Assembly: GCA_033675545.1 (NCBI GenBank)
Contig: JAWDGP010003957.1
Span: 200,001 to 264,000, forward strand
Reading direction: 5' to 3'
DNA: 64,000 nucleotides
From: Elysia crispata
Lineage: Eukaryota; Mollusca; Gastropoda; Plakobranchidae
Positions within the stretch are counted from its first letter, which is position 1; each line of letters begins with the position of its first letter. The translations under genes and the position numbers were made by a program. This document shows positions 25,801-51,054 of the stretch, in pieces. The notes beneath the pieces are model-generated. The model was not told the DNA's origin. It saw only the letters and a list, made by a program, of their open reading frames with translations, and ran no database searches.

Positions 25801-25832
25801 TTACTGCTACAACTACTACTATTACTGCTACA

Positions 25833-25883
<51 letters not shown>

Positions 25884-25902
25884 GCTACTGCTGCTGCTGC
25901 TG

Positions 25903-25935
<33 letters not shown>
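25290..25935. repeat. Duplicated flank plus (CTA)n/(CTG)n arrays
   Basis: The words TTCCATTTTCCTTAAAAA, AACATCTTAAGTGATC and a CTAGATT..GATCTA stretch occur at 25290-25353 and again at 25508-25573. Each is followed by a CTA/CTG array (25354-25475 and 25577-25937). This indicates a tandem duplication of flank plus microsatellite. Confidence 0.85.
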
Positions 25936-25937
<2 letters not shown>

Positions 25938-25941
<4 letters not shown>

Positions 25942-25983
25942 ATAATAATAATAATAGTAATAATTAACAATAACAACAACAAC

Positions 25984-26070
<87 letters not shown>

Positions 26071-26191
26071 CAAAGCAGTGCCAATGATTCTGCTTCTATT
26101 GCCATTGCCTACTTAAATTGATACACGTGATCATCTTTTTTTTCCAGGTAACTTGTGCGCGGCTTTAACATTGGCTGCGGCTTTAACAGTG

Positions 26192-26272
<81 letters not shown>

Positions 26273-26306
26273 TAATAATAATAATAATAAAAATAATACT
26301 AATAGT

Positions 26307-26370
<64 letters not shown>

Positions 26371-26480
26371 CAAAGCAGTGCCAATGATTCTGCTTCTATT
26401 GCCATTGCCTACTTAAATTGATACATGTGATCATCTTTTTTTCCCAGGTAACTTGTGCGCGGCTTTAACATTGGCCGACC
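25938..26480. repeat. (TAA)n arrays and a duplicated 110-bp unique segment
   Basis: A segment beginning TACTCAAAGCAGTGCCAATG and ending GGCTTTAACATTGGC occurs nearly unchanged at 26066-26176 and 26366-26476. Each copy is preceded by a long TAA array. Confidence 0.9.
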
Positions 26481-26682
26481 GTCAAAAATATTTTTAATGT
26501 AGCCATATGATTGTTTTCTTAATCATATGCGGGTCCCCAGCTCCTGATACACAGAGAAAATATTTTTGTCCAGCTATTCTTAAAGACCCGATCTCAATGA
26601 ATCGGAACCAAATACATGTAGGTTATGTACAATTGCTTTAAATCTAATTTAGATCTAGAGTATAAAATATGTTCAAATTAAA

Positions 26683-27139
26683 TTTAATAATCAAACGAAC
26701 TTACCAGTGATGTGTGATTGGGACTTCATCGACTCTATGGTTAGTATGAAGGAATGGGAGGGACAAACGAAATGTCACTTGTCCTCAGGCTTTAATGTGG
26801 GTATCACAGTGACAAACAAGACACAAAGAAAGGGACAAACATGAGGTGGGCATTGTTATGACATTAGATTACAATAGACACGTGTGAATAGGCACAGAAT
26901 GTAATCAACGAGTAAGGTTCGACTTGCTGGTAGCCATGTTTAATATCAACTGTTATATAAGCGTTGCGATTACATAAATGTAGGCTTTACAGAAGTATCG
27001 ATAGTGAGATGGACATTATATGACAGGTATGAGCACAATACTTGTGCGAAAGGTGAGAGGGCGTTTGTCCCTCCCATTCCTTCATAGAGTCAGTGGAGTC
27101 CCAATCAAACATCACTGGTAAGTTCGTTTGATTATTAAA
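26683..27139. mobile_element. Fold-back MITE, about 455 bp
   Basis: The left arm (26683-26769, TTTAATAATCAAACGAAC and onward through TTACCAGTGATG and GGAATGGGAGGGACAAACG) recurs inverted at 27063-27139 with a short indel. TTAA or TTTAA lies at both outer edges and could be the target duplication. There is no coding capacity; the short open frames across it are incidental. Confidence 0.8.
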
Positions 27140-27285
27140 CTCTATCTCCCCCATTCCAGAATGGGATGGCCCAAACGAGATTTTAAAGGTCGTGTCTGTC
27201 ACGTGATTAATTAGAAAAAAATGGTCAAGCCTTTTTGGTGTGAAGATTGCCTTGGAATGCCGCTTGTTTGCAAGATTTGTCGGCG

Positions 27286-27287
<2 letters not shown>

Positions 27288-27334
<47 letters not shown>
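27288..27334. repeat. (TA)n(TG)n microsatellite
   Basis: A short TA run followed by about 17 TG dinucleotides. Confidence 0.95.
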
Positions 27335-27338
<4 letters not shown>

Positions 27339-27824
27339 TTAATATTTTTAAAACGAATTTTACCTATTGTTCACCTCTTTTCAGATTTCCTTTCATAATT
27401 CATCTACATGAAGGCCTATGTTTCAGCTGGTTCACTTCTTTCACGTTTTGCACTGAATCGATCATCTTTTATACATGGCGGTGATCAGTAGAAAATAGGG
27501 GCATGCACATTTTGAACAAACAAATGTTGCTTTCAGCGTTCTGCTCTTTGCAATTTTCCTTCCATGGTCCATCTAACCTGCTATTTTAATGCTGGTGCCC
27601 TCCTTCCTTCTTTTATCCTAAATCAATTCTTCTAATGCAAAGTGGTACTATAATCAATCATTATTGATCCAATATTTATAATTTACAGCAAGTTCAAGCT
27701 AATGTAGATTTAAAATAAAAGTCTCGGGTCTTCGACTGCGTATTATTCTGTCCCTGGCCTGTCTCACACTGAGTGACCCACAAAATAGGGAATGGACAGA
27801 AACAACGACAGGTACTTCGGGGTG

Positions 27825-29880
27825 TCCGGGTATTTTCGTAATTTTCAGGTGCCGCCATGTTTGTTTGGCCAAAGAAGGTGGAAACTTTGTTCATCCTATG
27901 TTGTACATGTTGTCTTGAAAGACTCGAGCTAGTAGTAGTAGTAGTGACACTATAAACACTATAAACAATCCTGCAAAATTGTCCAATGTTAGCGATATGC
28001 CTACTCCCTACTCAATGAAGTTTCTCTCTCCATTCGATAGCATGTTCGGTGTGATAAACTGTGAAATGTTTTGTGTATGAATGAAAGTGTAAGCTATCCG
28101 ACAACGCCAGGTATTCGCTTTGTTAAAATTAGCAAATTCCAACTAAGCTACCAGTTATGACAAACTAATGAGAAATGTGGCTAGTGGTAAGACACGTCAG
28201 GTAAGTGTGCAGGAAATAAAAACTTCACCGTTTCTTTCATTGCAAGCGACAAAACAAAATTAAGATACAAAAAATCTGTCCAGTTTGAAACTAGATCCCA
28301 ACTAAAGCCAAAGCTTAAACTATTTCTTCAACTAAAACAAAAAGTGAAATAGAAGCTAAAATCCCAAAATAAGAATAAGAACTAAAAACTCAGTCAGTAG
28401 CTCTCATACAGCCGCTGAAATAAAATTACAAAACCACCGTGTGAAACACGCAATCTCATAGCAATGCATGTACATGTATATTATAAAATCAAAGTTAAGC
28501 AATTATACACCCAACAATGTGATGATCCAACATTACCCATCTGGTAAGATCATTACAACCGCTATCTAACTTTAATAATAATCTGTACTCAAATTAGCGT
28601 CCATTCAAGTAATAAAATACCTTACACCACCAACTTACATCATGTACATCCTTCGACAATAATTACGATTCAGTTTTACATAAAATTATCACAACTAATG
28701 AAGTTTACATGTATTATTATTGAGCATGTCGCGGTCTATAAATCATATCATCACCGCAACGTAAGTTACTCCTTTAAACAGATAGTATGGGCTACAACCG
28801 TTATGTTACCGTTACACATGTATTTCTGCTCTGTTACTTACACAGACACAGGGTACCTAGACAATTCTTTATATCTATCGGATTAACTAAAGTTCTGTAA
28901 TACAACTTTAAATCTTTAGAAAAAGTGGCGAACCATTAATCCGTGTTGCCACTATTATAGTTTATACTCTGCGAATAATTACAAAGGTAGCAGTTCTCTT
29001 CCATGATGCAAAATTAACAATCATAAATACAGTACTATCAATTCGATTAAACTTAGATGTACGCTGCCTGTGTAATGCTGCATCTCTATAATTGAAACAT
29101 ACAACTCTTCTTTTCTGCAAGAATTATTTCCTTATCTCGTTTATACGATTCCTGATATGTAAAACAGAAGATTACAATATTAATAATGAAAATCTCCAGT
29201 ATAAAGTAGGCCTGTTTGTAATATAAGGTGAACACTTCAATTCAACATTATTCTCCTTATTTATTTTCATAATAACTACGGCACATTTTTTAAAGTTTGC
29301 AAATTTTGTTTAAGTGTTACTGTCTGTAACTGTAAGGTTAAATAAAAAAAGAAGGGGTGTTGGTGCTTGTTGCTTTTATTTTGTTGAGCTTTTTCTTGTT
29401 TCGAAAAATTTTCGACGTGCTGAACAGATTTCCTTTTCCTATATCTTACACTGTTACAGTAAAAGTTTTATACATGGATGTACTTCTTTTCCATACCTTA
29501 TAAGTTAGAAAAAAGGGTTTGGAGTCAAATTATATAAAAACAATTCCATTGGTAAAATGTGCTTAAAAGTCAAAAAAAGAAAATCTGCCCTTCAGTAAGT
29601 ACATTCAAAATTAGGTGCGTGGTCTTTCATAAGCTACATGTCGTTCTACGATATCGTGCAACCAATGATTCTGATAGGCTAGGCATGGATAAGATTAATG
29701 TCGTTAAATAATAATTGCTTTACAATATGAAGAATATACTTTATAAACCTCTAGATCTAGCACTAGCAATTTCAAGTAAATGGATGGATAGTCTCTGCTT
29801 CGGGCTTTTCAGTCACACGCACTAGATCTAGATCCAGACGGTATCTGGCTGGGTCTAGATCTACATAGGAAGTTCTTAAC
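27825..29880 (+). repeat. Interspersed repeat, copy B (copy A at 7610-8420)
   Basis: The ends match copy A in order and orientation, while 27916-29235 has no counterpart there. It ends in CTAGATCTAG-type words and then abuts the inverted-repeat element at 29903. No gene is seen in the extra 1.3 kb. Confidence 0.75.
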
Positions 29881-29989
29881 ACTGCACTCTATTCGCCAAT
29901 GCCTTAAGAGTCAACGCACACCAGAGCTGTGCTGTAACGGACAGCCCGTAACAGCCAGTCATCACTTCATAGGACAATCTACTTCCGTT

Positions 29990-30510
29990 TTGCATTAGCC
30001 CTGTTTCGCAGATTGAGTTACGTACCGTAAGCATGAGTCATAACGTAACAAATACGTGGTTTCCCTCGTGACGTGTGCAAATCTCGGCCTGCGTTGTTTA
30101 CATCAGAAGCCACAAGCTAGCGTTAGGCCTGGTCAGTCTGGTTAGCTGTTTAGACCAGTGAAATCTGCTGCTGCTGCTGGTATAAATGTCTCGGATCATG
30201 TGATTGTTATGTAATGTAACTGTGTGAGCATGCAGTGGAGCAGTGGAAACACACTCTCCATAGCGCGTTTGCACCTGGTCCAGGCTAATACTCAGTACCG
30301 GTAGCATTAGAGCATCGCTGGCAGTCATCATGTAACAATTACATAACAGTTACGTTCACGGTGAGAGGGCTAGCATGTTTGCGAAAAGCGATTCTGATAC
30401 GTACCGCTGGGTGGGAGGAGTTTATGCAAATGACGTTGGTCAGTCTAAAAATATTACGTCGTAGACTAGCTTAAGGCCCGTAAGCCTTTCCTGCAAAACC
30501 TCAGAAATAT
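29990..30510 (+). repeat. 500-bp module, copy 1
   Basis: Nearly collinear with 38836-39344 (for example TTTCGCAGATTGAGTTACGT, AGGGCTAGCATGTTTGCGAA, CGTAAGCCTTTCCTGC). It holds ATGCAAAT at 30424-30431. Confidence 0.9.
30424..30450 (+). promoter_or_regulatory. Octamer ATGCAAAT with degraded TATA-like sequence
   Basis: The POU-type octamer ATGCAAAT is followed by TGACGT, then TAAAAATA where copy 2 (39258-39287) has TATAAATA. The arrangement looks like a small Pol II promoter. Function is inferred from motif spacing only. Confidence 0.35.
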
Positions 30511-31115
30511 AAGACGCGCGTCGGACCACAAGCCAGCATGATCCGTGCCATTATTATGTTAAAGAGCGCGACACCCTGTGTATTAAAGCCCTGTCATAAA
30601 ACTTGGCCTGTGTCGGCCTGTATCGCTCCTCGATTCCGAACTTTATACTCAAAGTTCTAAAAAATGCCAGGCCAGAAATGCAAAAAGTCATTATATTTTG
30701 CCTGGCTTTTACTAAGACTTGTTTTAAATAAAAAATAACTATGAATCTAAGCTTAGGTATTGTAAAAGAAGTAAATTCGATCAGGCGTGTAACTCGTAGT
30801 ACTCATCTACTTCGGCCGCTGACCTAGATCTAGCAGCTGTCAGTAGTGTGCATGTGACGAACGGTCAGGCGCTAGAGTCGATCGACCGTGACCTTTGATC
30901 CCAACATCACAAGTATCGACTGACCATGTAGGTTGAGTACCATATCAGAATTCAAGTGATCACTGGCTGGTACGGGCTGCCGTTACAGCACGGCCTTGGT
31001 CTGCGCGGAGCCTAAGTAAATGTGTGGGCATCTGTGCACGTAACTTGTGGGTGTTAAAAGGGATACAAACTCATTTATCTTACTCAAATTTGAATTGATT
31101 TAGAAATCTGCCCAT

Positions 31116-31515
<400 letters not shown>

Positions 31516-32865
31516 TGGTGGTAGTAAAGTAAAAATAAAAAGCTAATGAGGATCTGATAATGTACTTGAAAATAAATGTATTTGAAATTTTATTGTGAAA
31601 GGTAAAAGCATCATCATTTTCTCTATGATCTAATAACACCATTACAAGTGCGAATCATCTGAAACAACCAAAGTGATCTCTGTGATCTAGGCCTAAACAA
31701 TGCCAATGGATGTCTTCACATAACAGGCTAGGATTTGTCTGCCGCAATCATGGCACCCGCCCAGAAAGCTCTCTAAATTAATTACACTGTTTACACGAAA
31801 AATAGGCCTGGAATTTTTTATACAAACGAAGTCCAAAAAAAAAAAATCCAAATTTTGCCATTGCAGGCAAAAAAACAAAACTGCAGGGCCAGTTGTAGTG
31901 ACAGATTTTTTTTTTTCTAACACTTGTGATTGCAAAGTACATACATTGTATAATTTACAAAACCTCGTGGTTCAAACTCTGTTGTAGTGTTCAAACAGTT
32001 TTTCGAACTCTGGAAAAAAAGACCCAAAAACCTGCATACACATACACGCAACTGATCAGTTCTACTTTGCTACTTGCCATCATTGTGAGAAGCGCAAAGA
32101 AAAGAAATGGGCCTGTTCACCTTTGTCTCGAATTCAAAATGGTCGCACGAGTGACGTTCCTTGGTAGCGCGTCGTGAACGACTTTCTTTTTAAAATATGG
32201 ACAGAATGGCTTATTTTAATGGTTTTCCGTACATAAATAAATATCACCAAAGATTGTTTTTAAGGTTCTTATATAAAGAGAGGGAAACATTGGACATAAG
32301 AACGCAAAAATTTTACTCTTCAAAACAAGGGCTGTTTGTTTCACCGAAGTTTTAAAACTTTATTGCTTTTATGAAAAGACAGTGAAGAGATAAATAAATA
32401 AAAAGAAAAGAAAAACAAAAATCAGTATTTTATACATATATATCATTTGTTCTCATGTTTCATTTGTTCCCCCCAACTGACAATTCATCAATTTTATATG
32501 AAAACACACACCCACATACATACATATAAACTGAAGATGAATGTAAATGTTAATGTGAACTATTCATTAGAGTGCTCAACCATGGGAGCTTTTAATAATA
32601 ACAGCGAAAGATCTTACAACATACTTTTCCGTCACACTACTGCACATGTTTCTCTTCTTTTATTCAAAATTGGTTTTGATTTGAGAATAAAACTTTGAAT
32701 CAAAGAAGAGAAATGTTTACATCATGTCCCCCATAAGAAAAAGCATCTTCTAAGGGAAATCAAACAAGTTGAAACAAATAACATATATATATATCATAAC
32801 GAAAAAATAAGATGACAAGCATTTCAAGATATGAGAAAACCAATGCATTAGAAGAACTCCATTTA

Positions 32866-33145
32866 CAATCAATTTTGTGCTTTTAAAAGTTGGAAATAAC
32901 TCTTAGAGTATGATTGTTAGATACCAAACTATCTCTAAAAAAAAAAGTAACCATGGAAGAGAATTTTATGGTAAACTTCAGTCACAGTATAAATGTTTAT
33001 GGCATATTGCAATTTTGTGCTTATAAAAGTTGGAAATAACTTTTAGACTATAATTCTTAGGTACCAAATTATTTGTAAAAAAAAAAACACTGTTTAGTGA
33101 TTAGAAAAAACTGGAAGAGAATTTTGTTATAAACTTGATATGACT
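32866..33145. repeat. About 135-bp direct tandem duplication
   Basis: The block with CAATTTTGTGCTT, AAAAGTTGGAAATAACT, a poly-A run and GGAAGAGAATTTT occurs at about 32868-32990 and 33008-33140. It lies just downstream of the APH-1 stop codon, so probably within or beyond the 3' UTR. Confidence 0.8.
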
Positions 33146-33790
33146 TTGTTTGGATAAGTAATAATTCTTCCTATGCAGCATGCATATATATGGAGTTAAA
33201 AAAAAAGATAAAGCTCATGTCATACGATTAGGTTACAAAGAAATAAAAACTTCTCTCTGACCTCTTAACGTCAAAAGTTAAACTAGAACTTCACATCACT
33301 GTGACTTAAAGAGCTTTCATAAATCCCTAAGAAAATTTAAAATGTTTTTATAATATATAAAAGCCAAGAACAAAAAAGACAATTACACATTTACTACGGA
33401 AGCACACTATGACCACTTGTCTTTGGAATCCAATACATCTTGATCACAGAAAAGCAAATGTTATCAGATTGAGCCCATGCAGTTAAAAATTGTGCCAACA
33501 CTTTAAAGCTGGAAAGAGCCTGCAAAAGGAGCCTTAATTAGTTGCACTTAAGTTTCTATGACTGTTTTTTTTTTTTCCTTCCTTTTTTATGACTAGCTTC
33601 AAAATAATTATGCACTTCGACAAAAGTTCCTAAAAAAAAAAGAAGATCATCTTAAGGTTAAAAATTTTCAAAGCATTTAAAGCATGTTACAGTCAGAAAG
33701 AAATGTGGACATGTGAATATCACCATAAACCTTTTTTGTCATAATTGAAATAATTAAAACAAGATTTTTCTCGAGCTACAACAATTATTT

Positions 33791-46618
<12,828 letters not shown>

Positions 46619-46639
46619 TTTGTCGCCAAAACAGATGTG

Positions 46640-47634
46640 ATCTTATTCTTAAAAAAAACATTTACACAAACAAATGAATTCATAAATAACAAAAATAAAA
46701 ACTCAAAGTCATACATTTTTCGGAAACAAAAAGGCATTGCATGCATGCTGCCTGGGTTTATCAGTCCTGAAGCACATCCTTGAGACAAAGAACTTTTACA
46801 ACCAAAAAAGAAAAGAGTTATCCTTATAAGAATACATATTAAAGATAATTCTCGTTGCTCAGCTGATGAGCTAGTCAAAAAAGGTGGTCACTTTAGTTTA
46901 AAAAACTATCTAAAATGAGGATCCTTTTATTCAAATAAAATTTTCACAGAATTATTTATCTTAAATATGACATAGCAGACATGCATAAGATAACTGCAGG
47001 TGTAACATTTCATCATAAGTGTGAAAATATACCTCAAAATAAATGCACTGTCTAATTAACTCTATTACAGTTGTTATGGATAAGAAATGGGATACCACAA
47101 AGTCATTTAAAGAATCAAGATAATGAATGTAGTGCTCTCTTCCTTTTGTGCCGACTCATGTTACTTTATTTTTCATTTCGGTGTTTGGTAAATTAAAAGC
47201 GACTTTAAAGACAGTGTCACATTTTAATCGGAAAGTGGTATTTTAATTAAGCTGGATTGATCGCCTCGCCGGCTAAAAATAACTTTAATGAGTGAATTAT
47301 TTTCACAGCATTGACTGGCCAGAGTTATCTGTCAAAGTCAACTGCTCTGTTTGCTCAAGTATGTCATGCATGGATGAGCTTAATTCACTTCAAAACATAA
47401 AAACAATACAAATTTTTCCATTTGCCACATTCTATTGCCAAAACTACTTGTATTAGGTGAAGTGTTCTCGTTCCCTTTTTGTCTTCAACAATTGATTCAA
47501 ATGTGGTGATATGTTCGGCTTTCTGTATCAGCTCTTGTGATTTTGATAAAGGTGTTCACCTAGTGTGTGTTTCAGTCATGATTTTTTCCATTAATCATGA
47601 CCAATTAGATTTAATTCTAAATTGAAAAAACTTG
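46640..47634. other. Upstream flank of APH-1
   Basis: No TATA box or CpG-rich stretch stands out. The promoter is expected here, but I cannot place it. Confidence 0.3.
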
Positions 47635-48811
47635 GTACAACTTCTGGCAGGAGATTCATGAAATTTTTAGCTCTTGGTTCTAATGATTTTTTTTCTCCTT
47701 CCAGTGTAAACTTTATTGCCTTCATGTTTTTTGCTCTACATATTTTTTCCCTTACACTTCATGATTTACTCAATCACTGCAAATAAGGAGTGTTCCCTTA
47801 ACATTCACAAACAGTGTATTGATGACTTTTGCTGTATCTGTGTTTCTCCCAGAAACAAGAAAAAACAATAACAGGAAATTTTTTTTCTCATAACTGTTGG
47901 GAGGGATTCTTTTAACTTTCTGCCTTGAAATTAGTCAAGAGACAGATACCAAATAATAGTGCACATTAAAAAAAATTCAGGGCTAATGGATTTTTAAATG
48001 AAATTAAGAAATTGTATCATATATTAACACAACACTTATTCTTCATTACTTCTAAGATAAAATGACTGCACTTAAAATATGATATTTCAATTTCCATTAA
48101 AGAGAAAATATGTATATATATATAATTTTTTTTTTCATTATGAGTATTCAACCGTGACAGTTTTCAAATTATGATCATCAGGCTGCATTTTTAACTTTTA
48201 TATTTGCCCATGGTTAAAATTTAATACCAGTACTGCAAAATCAATAGCGCCAATTTGTTTCATATATCGTTCCTGCATCAGCTGTTAATAAAAACATGCC
48301 CTGAGCCTATAGCACCTAAACTGTAAAAAATGGCTTCCCTGTTCTTTTTTTTTTCCCTGTAATGCATGTCATATCTAGCATTTGTAGAAATTTGAACAAT
48401 AACCAAACATATAGTTGGTTTTTCATCGTGAGATGAAAGATAACACAAAATAATATAAGAAAAGCATGGACACTCAGGCCCGAGCAGGCTACCTGTACTG
48501 ATGACCCCACCAAAAAACAGGTAAACTGACACATCAAGGAATTACATGTAACAAGCATATTGGCCTCTTCAAATGAAAAGGTGGGAAGACAACTACATTG
48601 AAGAAAAGAAAACTTCACAAAAATAAGAATTATATATATCCTCCTGAGTCATGCAATTGCACTGAATGGACATAAATGACTGCAAAAATTTCACATCCAC
48701 TTTCACAGTGTAGTAAAATATGATGTGATTGTGAATGACAAAAAAGTAGTTACTATACAATAATATAACACAGAGCTAAAAATTTCATGAATCTCCTGCC
48801 AGAAGTTGTAC
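47635..48811. repeat. Perfect 40-bp inverted repeat with a 1.1-kb loop
   Basis: The left arm 47635-47674 (GTACAACTTCTGGCAGGAGA, then TTCATGAAATTTTTAGCTCT) is exactly complementary to 48772-48811. The arms do not extend further and the interior has no coding frame. It could be the ends of a MITE or a fold-back. Confidence 0.85.
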
Positions 48812-49504
48812 ACAAAGGGGCACATGTGTGAAAAGCAAATTCCTCTAGGTGAGACCTCATGAATATTAAGCAGGACCACAGAATTATTTAAAACTGCAAA
48901 CAGTTGGCTCTATCTATCTGTTCAGTGGCATTGTGGTTGGGGTCAGAGGCTACTTTTGTTCAGAGTCAGTTTTTTAGTTAATGTTCTGCAATGAATACCT
49001 TCTCCGCTGTTTAGCAATCAAGTAAGGTCCTTTTTTTACCGCTGAGCATTTTAACTCTCACCTCATAATTAAAATATTTAATGTGAAGAGGGCAAGTCCT
49101 GAGTGACAATATCTAGGAATGCTTTTGGGTTAAGCAAAAGTGATGTGATGGCAATCAGGCTTTTTAGAGGGAGATCAGACCTAAATGTTGTAGAAAGTGT
49201 ACAATCCAACCTCAAAAGGCATACTCAAGCCCTTTAGTTAACTTTAAATAAAAAAATTTTAACTTGAAAGTGAGAGCCTGTTTTTTTTTTTTAAGGGGGG
49301 GGGTTCTGTCAGCTATGTTAGAGTGAACAAGGAAGACAATACATTAAACTGTCAGCTACCATGATGGAAGTTAAATTATCTTAGTGAAATGAAAAAAAAT
49401 AATAAATTGCAAAAATGGAAAAAAGAACCAAGTAGTTTTGGTAGGTTGCTGATGTCATTTACTGCTCCAACATCTGAGGTATCAATGACATAAGCATTAT
49501 TTTA

Positions 49505-49614
49505 ATATTAACCTGTTCTTAATTTTTTTTTCCCCAATAAAACTGATGTGCATTTGGGTGAGTATTAACCTGTCTTCTTTTTTCTCATAAAACAGATGTG
49601 CATTAGGGCAGGTA
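49505..49614. repeat. Two-unit direct repeat, about 55 bp
   Basis: TATTAACCTGT, a T-rich run, AATAAAACTGATGTGCATT and GGG occur twice in a row with changes. Confidence 0.7.
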
Positions 49615-49792
49615 TTTAACCCAAAGTTTAGGCGGCTTTGTAAAAAAAAACAACTAAAAAAACAAAGCAAAACATGCAATGTATATTTAACTTATTTTCT
49701 ATATATATGAGCCACTGTTGGGGGTTTTTTTGTTTGTTTGTTTTTTTTTTGCCTCAAAAGAACTATATATATAGTCATATAATTTCTATAAT

Positions 49793-49796
<4 letters not shown>

Positions 49797-49863
<67 letters not shown>
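49797..49863. repeat. (AT)n microsatellite
   Basis: About 33 uninterrupted AT dinucleotides. Confidence 0.95.
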
Positions 49864-49864
<1 letters not shown>

Positions 49865-50070
49865 CTTCCAATTTCTTTTCAGCTAGCTCTTCCAAAATTA
49901 CTCAACATACAGGGATGAAGTTTACTGAATTCTATTTTGCCATGATCAGTGTCCATGTCGAACAAAAAAAAATTCATGAAAAATTTTGGCATTAGGCTAA
50001 AAAATGCTCTTGAAGTTCTTCATACTTTTAATGCAATTGATTCATCAAAATTGTTTGCCAAATTTCTTAT

Positions 50071-50659
50071 TGTAACGCATTGTGTTATAATTTGATCTAT
50101 TTCTATTGCTTTCCTCATCCTGCGTAGGTGCGTAATTTTGCGTAGCAGATCGACTAAATTAATCTATGTATACTGTTTTTTATAGTTGAATAATGTTCGT
50201 ATTTCAAGCCTAAGAACTTGGTCTTGCTTAATGAACACAGCCTGCACTTGTATGGTCTAGATTCTTCTGGAATCTTCAACCTAGTTCTTGCACAATAATG
50301 ATCTCGTCACCCCTTGTTTACTTTTGTTCTGATTGGTTGCTACTATTACTCATCACGTGTACCAAGAATATTCTCTTAATATTTATGTAATTCCTTTTCT
50401 GGATGATTCGATGAGATTTAGTATAAATAAGAGTCGAAATTATGTTCAGTTGGTCAACATCAAGTCTACCTTCAGTGATTATTAAGTCTACCTACTGTGA
50501 TTATAGAGTCAACTTCTTGTGTTGGATTAAACAGTTTGCAATTTTTACGACCGGATTTCCGACTTATTTTACTACGGACGAGTCGAGTGACTGGCTGTGT
50601 AGATTTTTATAGCCCTAGACAAACAAAGCCAAACAGATCACCTCATCAAATCTGTTACA
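50071..50659 (+). repeat. 5' LTR
   Basis: TG...CA ends. It is similar throughout to 55711-56327, with many substitutions and small indels. Confidence 0.92.
50422..50429 (+). promoter_or_regulatory. TATA box of the 5' LTR
   Basis: TATAAATA inside the LTR; the 3' LTR has TATAAATG at the matching place (56072-56079). A likely start of the genomic RNA lies shortly downstream. Confidence 0.6.
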
Positions 50660-50660
50660 C

Positions 50661-50678
50661 TGGGGGCTCATCCAGGGC
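50661..50678 (+). promoter_or_regulatory. Primer-binding site, tRNA-Pro-like
   Basis: TGGGGGCTCATCCAGGGC starts one base after the LTR end. It closely resembles the complement of a tRNA-Pro 3' end (TGGGGGCTCGTCCGGGAT). Confidence 0.75.
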
Positions 50679-51054
50679 AGAATCTACCAGTTCAGCGCAT
50701 CGGCGAATCTTTAGACCTAGATATCTAGATTTAGACCTAGAGTAGATCTAGAACTAAGTTATCAACCTTCCTCGGGTAGGATATAGTACAAGCGCTCTGC
50801 TTGCCTTATTCATCAGATCTAAATATAGATTGAGAGTCACAGTCGCTCAAGACCAGCTCTGTATTCTGTGTAAATGGTGTCATGTTTTTTTACGTGAGTA
50901 TTCAAAGCATATCTAATAAGGCTCTATAATATCGTCCATTCAAGAAATTAAAAAGATAGCTGAAGAACTACAGTATTGCGAGGAGATGAAAAGAAAAATG
51001 TTAGCATTGAACAAGAAGATAAGTTGCGCAAATTACAAGCTGAGAAGGAACAGT

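Larger units (their letters stand above)
29903..31013. mobile_element. 1.1-kb element with about 60-bp inverted termini
   Basis: The left end (CTTAAGAGTCAACGCACACC, then GTGCTGTAACGGACAGCCCG) is mirrored at the right end (GCTGCCGTTACAGCACGGCC, TCTGCGCGGAGCCTAAG on the + strand). The interior is GC-richer than its surroundings and holds the module at 29990-30510 shared with 38836-39344. No long frame is present. Confidence 0.7.

Noticed and set aside
25563-26121. Poly-Leu/Asn and poly-Ser frames
   Set aside because: Translation of CTA, CTG and TAA arrays.
27694-27894. Minus-strand 66-codon frame
   Set aside because: It overlaps the start of repeat copy B and is not preserved in copy A.
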